Below are positions 25,405 to 30,107 of a stretch of 30,107 nucleotides of DNA, one piece after another (the stretch's first letter is position 1; each line of letters opens with the position of its first letter). The stretch spans positions 1 to 30,107 of the forward strand of contig CAZSDV010000026.1 in assembly GCA_964605715.1 (NCBI GenBank), in the 5' to 3' direction. The DNA comes from JAPUME01 sp964605715. Its GTDB lineage: Bacteria > Acidobacteriota > Terriglobia > UBA7540 > JAPUME01. Made by a program: the position numbers and the translations under genes. The notes beneath the pieces are model-generated. The model was not told where the DNA came from. It did no database searches and worked only from the letters and a program-made list of their open reading frames with translations.

Positions 25405-27705
25405 TTGAGGATTTTTAGATTAATAAATCGCAACTTATGCTTGGGACTCTTGGTATTTCTATCCCCCGATATTTTATTGCAGGCTAGAAATCAAGTAATT
25501 CCAGATAGGCCCATATTGAACATACCTCGAGTTAAAACCCCTCCTGCCCTTAAGGACTACCTGGGAATGAGGCCAGGTGGAACTTCTGAGAGAAAGTTGG
25601 CCAAGGTTGCCGGTTTTATTCAAAGAAGGCCAAGTGACGGGTCTCCTGTTAGCCAGAATACTGAGGCTTACCTGGGTTACGACAATAAAAATTTATATGC
25701 TGTTTTTATCTGTTTTGACGAAAACCCAGATAAAATTCTTGCCCGCATGACAAGGCGTGAGGGCATTGGAGGCGATGATAGGGTAGATATATTTTTAGAT
25801 ACCTTCCACGACCAATTACGCTCCTACCGTTTTTCTGTGAACCCTCTTGGAGTTCAAATGGACGGGCGTTGGCTAGAAGGTTCTTTTGGTGGCAGGTTTG
25901 ACGCATCATTTGATGCTCTTTGGCATTCCGAAGCCTCCGTTACCAAGCAGGGTTATGTTGTTTTAATTTCTATCCCATTTAAGAGCATACGGTTTTCCTC
26001 TAATGTTAACCAAACATGGGGGATTGTGCTTTCTCGTATGGTTCGAAGAAATAATGAAACTTCCTTTTGGCCTCAGGTAAGCTCTCGGATTGATGGTGTT
26101 CTTAGTCAGGAAGCAACCCTTGCTGGCATAGCAGGAATCTCTTCCGGACGTAACACTCAAGTAATCCCTTTCGGGTTTTTCAGATCATTTCGTGGCATTG
26201 ATACAAAAAATACTGATTTCCCTCAATTTGTTACTAATAATGCCCAACCTGATGTTGGGGTAGATGCAAAATTTGTGATTAGCGACAGCTTTTCCCTGGA
26301 TGTGGCTATTAATCCTGATTTTAGTCAAGTGGAGTCAGATAGCCCTCAAGTTACAGTTAATCGTCGCTTTGAAGTCTACTTTCCAGAGCGGAGGCCATTC
26401 TTTTTAGAAAACAATGACTTTTTCCAAACTCCAGTTAATTTATTTTTTAGTAGAAGAATTGCTGATCCTCAGTTTGGCTTACGGCTCACAGGGAAGAAGG
26501 GGCCATATGCCATTGGTGCTTTAGCGGTAGATGATCAATCACCCGGCAACTCTGCTTCTCCAGGAGAATCACTTCACGGAAAACGTGCAAAGTTTGGAGT
26601 TCTTAGGGTAAATCGGGATATTTTCCGAGATTCTACGGTAGGTGTTTTACTGACTGATCGTGAATTAATGGGAAGCCACAATCGTGTAGGGAGTGTCGAT
26701 ACGCATTTGAGGTTGGACTCCAATACAAATCTTAATATGCAAGCGGTAACAACTTCCACTCAACATCAAAATGGAACTACAGAAGATGGCCCTGCTTATT
26801 ATTTTGAATTAGAACGGACAGGTAGGCAATTCACGTACGGGTTTGAGTACAAGGATATCGGTGCTGGGTTCAACTCAACACCAGGATTTGTTCGGAGGAG
26901 GGATATCCGTGGCGTAGAGAATCGCATTGGATATAGGTTTCGTCCAGAAGGAAAGTACCTCATTGCTTGGGGGCCCTACATTTACACGGAAAAACTCTGG
27001 GATCAATCTGGAACTCGATTGGATTGGGAGGCTCGACCCCAACTATCTTTTGAGTTTGTCCGAAATACAAGCCTTGGCTTCTATATGGATACAGGCCGGG
27101 AGCGGCTACGGCCAAAAGATTTCAGTATTTTAGAAAATAATTTAGATTTTTATCGACAAAGAAAAGGCTTTTATTTTAACAGTCAGCAGATTTCTCAGAT
27201 AACTACCCGCATTTATTACACCTATGGCCGGCAAGTAAATTATGTCCCTCAGGAGGGCCAGGAACCTGTCCCAGCTACCGTAACGTCAGGTAATCTTGTA
27301 GTTACTTTAAGGCCTACTCCAAGAATAAGAAATGACAATACTTACATCTTGTCCCGCCTTAGGAGCATTGATGGCGGGCAAAGTATTTTCACCAACAACA
27401 TTATCCGTTCACGGTGGAACTGGCAATTAAATCGGGAATTCTCTCTTCGCGTTATCCTTCAATATGATGCAGTACTTGCAAATCCAGTTCTGACTTCACT
27501 CGAAACTAGAAAAAATGTTAATGCAGATATTTTGTTTACTTATCTAGTAAATCCTTGGACTGCTTTATACGTTGGGTATAACGGAAATATGCAAGATATT
27601 GATTTGCTTACATCACCCACTGGGAATAAAATTATGCGGTCCCCAGAGTTCATGCACGACTCGCGACAGTTCTTTGTTAAAGTTTCTTACCTCCTTCCAT
27701 TTTAA
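25405..27705 (+). CDS. DUF5916 outer-membrane beta-barrel with CBM9-like N-terminus
   Basis: This is a 766-residue exported protein. A signal peptide covers about 1-27. A carbohydrate-binding-module-9-like domain (about 60-240) contains EAYLGYDNKNLYAVFICFDENP and DDRVDIFLDTFHDQ. The DUF5916 region follows, with NPDFSQVESD and FEVYFPERRPFFLENNDFFQ, then many alternating strands ending in VKVSYLLPF. A C-terminal Phe is the usual outer-membrane insertion signal. This family is common in Acidobacteriota, Bacteroidota and Gemmatimonadota; its function is unknown, perhaps glycan binding or uptake. No TonB plug is visible. The start is TTG at 25405 with a weak GGAAG upstream; later TTG codons in frame are possible. 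Confidence 0.9.
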   Translation: MRIFRLINRNLCLGLLVFLSPDILLQARNQVIPDRPILNIPRVKTPPALKDYLGMRPGGTSERKLAKVAGFIQRRPSDGSPVSQNTEAYLGYDNKNLYAVFICFDENPDKILARMTRREGIGGDDRVDIFLDTFHDQLRSYRFSVNPLGVQMDGRWLEGSFGGRFDASFDALWHSEASVTKQGYVVLISIPFKSIRFSSNVNQTWGIVLSRMVRRNNETSFWPQVSSRIDGVLSQEATLAGIAGISSGRNTQVIPFGFFRSFRGIDTKNTDFPQFVTNNAQPDVGVDAKFVISDSFSLDVAINPDFSQVESDSPQVTVNRRFEVYFPERRPFFLENNDFFQTPVNLFFSRRIADPQFGLRLTGKKGPYAIGALAVDDQSPGNSASPGESLHGKRAKFGVLRVNRDIFRDSTVGVLLTDRELMGSHNRVGSVDTHLRLDSNTNLNMQAVTTSTQHQNGTTEDGPAYYFELERTGRQFTYGFEYKDIGAGFNSTPGFVRRRDIRGVENRIGYRFRPEGKYLIAWGPYIYTEKLWDQSGTRLDWEARPQLSFEFVRNTSLGFYMDTGRERLRPKDFSILENNLDFYRQRKGFYFNSQQISQITTRIYYTYGRQVNYVPQEGQEPVPATVTSGNLVVTLRPTPRIRNDNTYILSRLRSIDGGQSIFTNNIIRSRWNWQLNREFSLRVILQYDAVLANPVLTSLETRKNVNADILFTYLVNPWTALYVGYNGNMQDIDLLTSPTGNKIMRSPEFMHDSRQFFVKVSYLLPF

Positions 27706-27774
27706 ATTCTTTGGCCAAGGTTAAATTGAAAAAGTAAGTAAAAATCTATATCCATTTTGATTAGTGGTCCAGCG

Positions 27775-27804
27775 TTTACAAATTACTAAAACACATGCTA
27801 TGAT
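27775..27804 (+). promoter_or_regulatory. Sigma70-type promoter for rpsO
   Basis: TTTACA (27775-27780) and TATGAT (27799-27804) are 18 bases apart. The predicted leader is about 40 bases and includes GAGG/AAAGG ribosome-site sequence just before the rpsO ATG. Confidence 0.55.
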
Positions 27805-27851
27805 TCACAAAAGAATTGAAACGTGATAGATAAGCGAGGAAAGGCGAGTTG

Positions 27852-28108
27852 ATGCCCCTTACCAAGGAACATAAGACCGAATTGGTCGAAGGGTATCGAG
27901 TGCATCCGGCAGNNNNNNNNNNGTGGCGATTTTATCTGAACGGATCCAGTACATGACCCAACATCTTCAGGCGCATCCCAAGGATTTTTCTTCCCAACGT
28001 GGACTTTTGCAAATGATTGGAAAGCGTCGCCGTCTACTGGATTACCTGAAGGATCAGAATTCAGGTCGATACCAGGAAATTATTAAGAGACTGGGCATTC
28101 GCAGGTAA
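27852..28108 (+). CDS. rpsO: 30S ribosomal protein S15, broken by a 10-N gap
   Basis: S15 binds the central domain of 16S rRNA early in 30S assembly. Codons 1-20 (MPLTKEHKTELVEGYRVHPA) start at the ATG 27852. After the gap the protein resumes at 27923 as VAILSERIQYMTQHL, with the RRGLLxMxxxRRxLLDYLK-like core and a normal C-terminus (IKRLGIRR). The two parts are in different frames across the 10 Ns. The missing segment corresponds to the invariant DTGS-P/T-EVQ region, eight residues. One base (g27912) is already present, so about 23 bases are expected where 10 Ns stand. The gene itself is most likely intact. It is followed by pnp, the widely conserved order. Confidence 0.93.
27913..27922. other. 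Assembly gap (10 Ns)
   Basis: Ten consecutive N bases inside rpsO. The number is a placeholder, because it puts the two halves of S15 out of frame. Confidence 0.99.
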
Positions 28109-28167
28109 CTCACCTACAAATAACATTAGGGTAATAAAATTTAAGCTTACAAATCCCAAAGAGATCA

Positions 28168-28205
28168 GTCAAAATCTTTTTGACCTCACCCTCTGCCTAA
28201 GAGGG
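28168..28205 (+). promoter_or_regulatory. Two adjacent hairpins in the rpsO-pnp gap
   Basis: GTCAAAA (28168-28174) and TTTTGAC (28178-28184) form a 7-bp stem with a 3-base loop. CCCTCT (28189-28194) and AGAGGG (28200-28205) form a 6-bp stem with a 5-base loop. Neither is followed by a long T-run. They may be processing or control structures in the pnp leader, or a weak attenuator after rpsO. Confidence 0.4.
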
Positions 28206-28373
28206 GAGTCTGCCCGTTTTCCTTTACGTGATAAAGCGGATTTCTTTGCCAGCTTCAGTAATTCCTCTAATTGGGTCATTCCTAGCCCCTCTAAATCTGT
28301 TTCAAAAATAAAGAAAAGATCTTCCGTGCTCCTGTAATCAAAATGGGTTGGAGTGCGATTGATGGAGGAATAA

Positions 28374-30107
28374 ATGTCTCATAAAGTAAGCATGACCTTA
28401 GGTGATAACACTTTAACTTTTGAGGTTGGCAAGTTGGCAAAACAAGCCAATGGATCCGTCTACGCAAGGTACGGTGATTCGGCCGTTTTGGCAACTGCTT
28501 GCCGTGCAAATCCTCGCGAAGGAATTAGCTTTTTCCCGTTAACGGTAGATTATCGTGAATACCAGTATTCCGTGGGGCGAATTCCCGGGGGATTTTTTAA
28601 ACGAGAAGGGCGACCTACTGAAAAAGAAATCATTACTTCTCGTCTAATAGATCGGCCAATCAGGCCAATGTTTCCCGATGGATACAAAGATCAAATTCAG
28701 ATAATTAATATGGTTGTTTCTGCTGATGAAAATAACGATCCTGATGTCATTGGGGTAACGGCTGGAGCTGCTGCACTTTTCCTTTCAGATATACCGTTCT
28801 ACACTCCCCTAGCTGCAGTCCGCGTTGGAATGGTTAACAACAAGCTGGTCACAAACCCTACCTACAGTCAACGACGAGAGAGCATTCTCGACATGGTTGT
28901 CGCTGCCAGCGAAGACTCTATTTCGATGGTTGAGGCTAGCGCACAAGAGGTTTCAGAGCAGGCTATAAATGAAGCCTTGCAGCACGGACATGAAGAAATC
29001 AAAAATATAATTGCCCGTATTCGTGAAATGTCAGACAAACTTGGAATTACCAAGCGGGAATTTACTTCACCAGCTTTTGATGAAAAATTATTTCAAGAAA
29101 TTAAAAATAAAGTTGGTGATGTTCTTCATGATGCAATGGACACAACCAAATATTCAAAACTTGAAAGCCATCACCGCATCCTTGAGGCAAAGGAAGATCT
29201 AGTTTCAAGTTATCCAGAAGAAGAATCAGATATTCGTCGAGAAGTTGAAAGATACTTTGGTGTATTAGAGGAACGAATATTTCGAGAAGATGTACTTACC
29301 GAAAAACGTCGACAGGATGGGAGAAATTTAAATGAAGTCCGTTCTATTGCCTGCGAAGTCGGATTACTACCTCGTACACATGGATCTGCCGTATTTACGC
29401 GTGGTGAGACACAAGCCTTAGCTAACGCCACCCTTGGAGCCTCCATTGATAAGCAACGGATGGATGTGCTTGAAGGGGAGACGTTTAAGCGGTTTATGCT
29501 GCACTATAATTTTCCACCTTTCAGTGTAGGTGAGGTTGGATTTATGCGTGGACCCGGACGACGTGAAGTTGGGCATGGAGCATTGGCTGAGAAAGCATTG
29601 CTGGCAGTGATGCCTTCAGAAGATGAATTTCCTTACACTGTTCGAGTTGTGTCCGATATTTTGGAGTCTAATGGATCTTCGTCTATGGCCTCTGTTTGTG
29701 GGGGTTGCCTTGCCTTGATGGATGCGGGCGTTCCTATTAAGAGGCCTGTTGCTGGAATTGCTATGGGTTTAGTGGTGGAGGATGAAAAATATGCCATCCT
29801 CACTGATATCGCTGGAGTTGAGGATCATTCTGGAGACATGGACTTCAAGGTAGCAGGTACAAGTGATGGTATTACAGCTCTCCAGATGGATATTAAGACG
29901 AATGGCGTTACTCCAGCCATCATGGCTGAAGCGTTAAATGAGGCGAAGACTGCAAGGCTCCATGTTCTTGATAAAATGCTTGAAGCACTTCCTGAATCCC
30001 GTGCTGATATAGCTACCTATGCTCCTCGAATCATCACGCTCCGAATTAACAAGGAGAAAATTGGAGATTTGATTGGTCCTGGAGGAAAGGTAATTCGTTC
30101 TATTGTT
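28374..30107 (+). CDS. pnp: Polyribonucleotide nucleotidyltransferase (3' end beyond window)
   Basis: PNPase is a trimeric phosphorolytic 3'-5' exoribonuclease in the RNA degradosome. The first 578 codons are present and uninterrupted to the window edge. RNase PH domain 1 includes VDYREYQYSVGRIPGGFFKREG and RLIDRPIRPMFPDGY. A linking alpha domain follows. The catalytic RNase PH domain 2 has TRGETQALANATLG, GPGRREVGHGALAEKAL, SDILESNGSSSMASVCGG and the acidic DHSGDMDFKVAGT site. The KH domain begins with the GPGG loop at 568-571; the S1 domain lies outside the window. The ATG at 28374 has GGAGG seven bases upstream. It lies 265 bases downstream of rpsO, a gap long enough for a regulated leader. 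Confidence 0.97.
   Translation, partial: MSHKVSMTLGDNTLTFEVGKLAKQANGSVYARYGDSAVLATACRANPREGISFFPLTVDYREYQYSVGRIPGGFFKREGRPTEKEIITSRLIDRPIRPMFPDGYKDQIQIINMVVSADENNDPDVIGVTAGAAALFLSDIPFYTPLAAVRVGMVNNKLVTNPTYSQRRESILDMVVAASEDSISMVEASAQEVSEQAINEALQHGHEEIKNIIARIREMSDKLGITKREFTSPAFDEKLFQEIKNKVGDVLHDAMDTTKYSKLESHHRILEAKEDLVSSYPEEESDIRREVERYFGVLEERIFREDVLTEKRRQDGRNLNEVRSIACEVGLLPRTHGSAVFTRGETQALANATLGASIDKQRMDVLEGETFKRFMLHYNFPPFSVGEVGFMRGPGRREVGHGALAEKALLAVMPSEDEFPYTVRVVSDILESNGSSSMASVCGGCLALMDAGVPIKRPVAGIAMGLVVEDEKYAILTDIAGVEDHSGDMDFKVAGTSDGITALQMDIKTNGVTPAIMAEALNEAKTARLHVLDKMLEALPESRADIATYAPRIITLRINKEKIGDLIGPGGKVIRSIV

Noticed and set aside
28291..29446. Minus-strand frames of 61-78 codons and a plus-strand frame of 63 codons
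   Set aside because: They are shadows of pnp, whose frame is open to the window edge.
1..30107. CRISPR arrays, insertion sequences, prophage genes, toxin-antitoxin or defence genes
   Set aside because: No regularly spaced direct repeats, transposase or integrase motifs, or defence-type domains were seen on either strand.

Overview
The window is a bacterial chromosomal segment with fairly low GC (about 40%, judged by eye), and it carries mostly housekeeping genes. No mobile element, phage gene or CRISPR array is visible. Several features point to an Acidobacteriota-like, Gram-negative, probably environmental or marine lineage assembled from short reads: a PSCyt1/DUF1549/DUF1553 + DUF1501 pair, an acidobacterial-style type IV pilin, a DUF5916 outer-membrane protein, a LolA-like carrier, and an NtrY/NtrX-like pair. 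This taxonomic placement is inference. A 10-N gap at 27913-27922 and a broken corC-like gene show that the assembly is imperfect.

Layout. 1-3712 (minus): a secreted cytochrome-c-like/LamG/DUF1553 protein followed by a DUF1501 protein that is cut by the window edge. 3977-5992 (plus): argS behind an extended -10 promoter. 6193-9383 (minus): smpB, then pepA, then a TrkA-like RCK protein, with the last two overlapping as TGATG. 9509-10144 (plus): a glyoxalase-II-like metallo-beta-lactamase-fold hydrolase. 10145-10479: a long leader rich in inverted repeats. 10480-12499 (plus): pdxS, pdxT and a thioredoxin-type arsenate reductase, tightly packed. 12668-13012 (minus): a small TPR protein. 13276-16987 (plus): the conserved phoH-ybeY-corC-era cluster. 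Within it, ybeY lacks a normal start codon at the position homology demands, and the corC-like gene is frameshifted.

17068-21456 (minus): a HhH-GPD glycosylase of the endonuclease III superfamily, then an NtrY-like sensor kinase and an NtrX-like sigma54 activator, arranged as one operon behind a near-leaderless promoter. 21748-24162 (plus): type IV pilin, LolA-like carrier and M23 peptidase, all envelope proteins. 24251-25084 (minus): Cof-type HAD phosphatase. 25188-25263 (plus): tRNA-Ala(CGC). 25405-27705 (plus): DUF5916 outer-membrane barrel. 27852-30107 (plus): rpsO (with the gap) and the 5' three quarters of pnp.

How the genes fit together: several clusters serve translation and RNA quality control (argS, smpB, ybeY/phoH/era, rpsO/pnp, tRNA-Ala). 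A second theme is the cell envelope (pilin, LolA, M23, DUF5916, NtrY/X). A third is PLP synthesis (pdxST). I found no convincing new biological system. The items most worth checking are the ybeY start, the corC frameshift, the rpsO gap size, the structured pdxS leader and the glycosylase-NtrYX operon.
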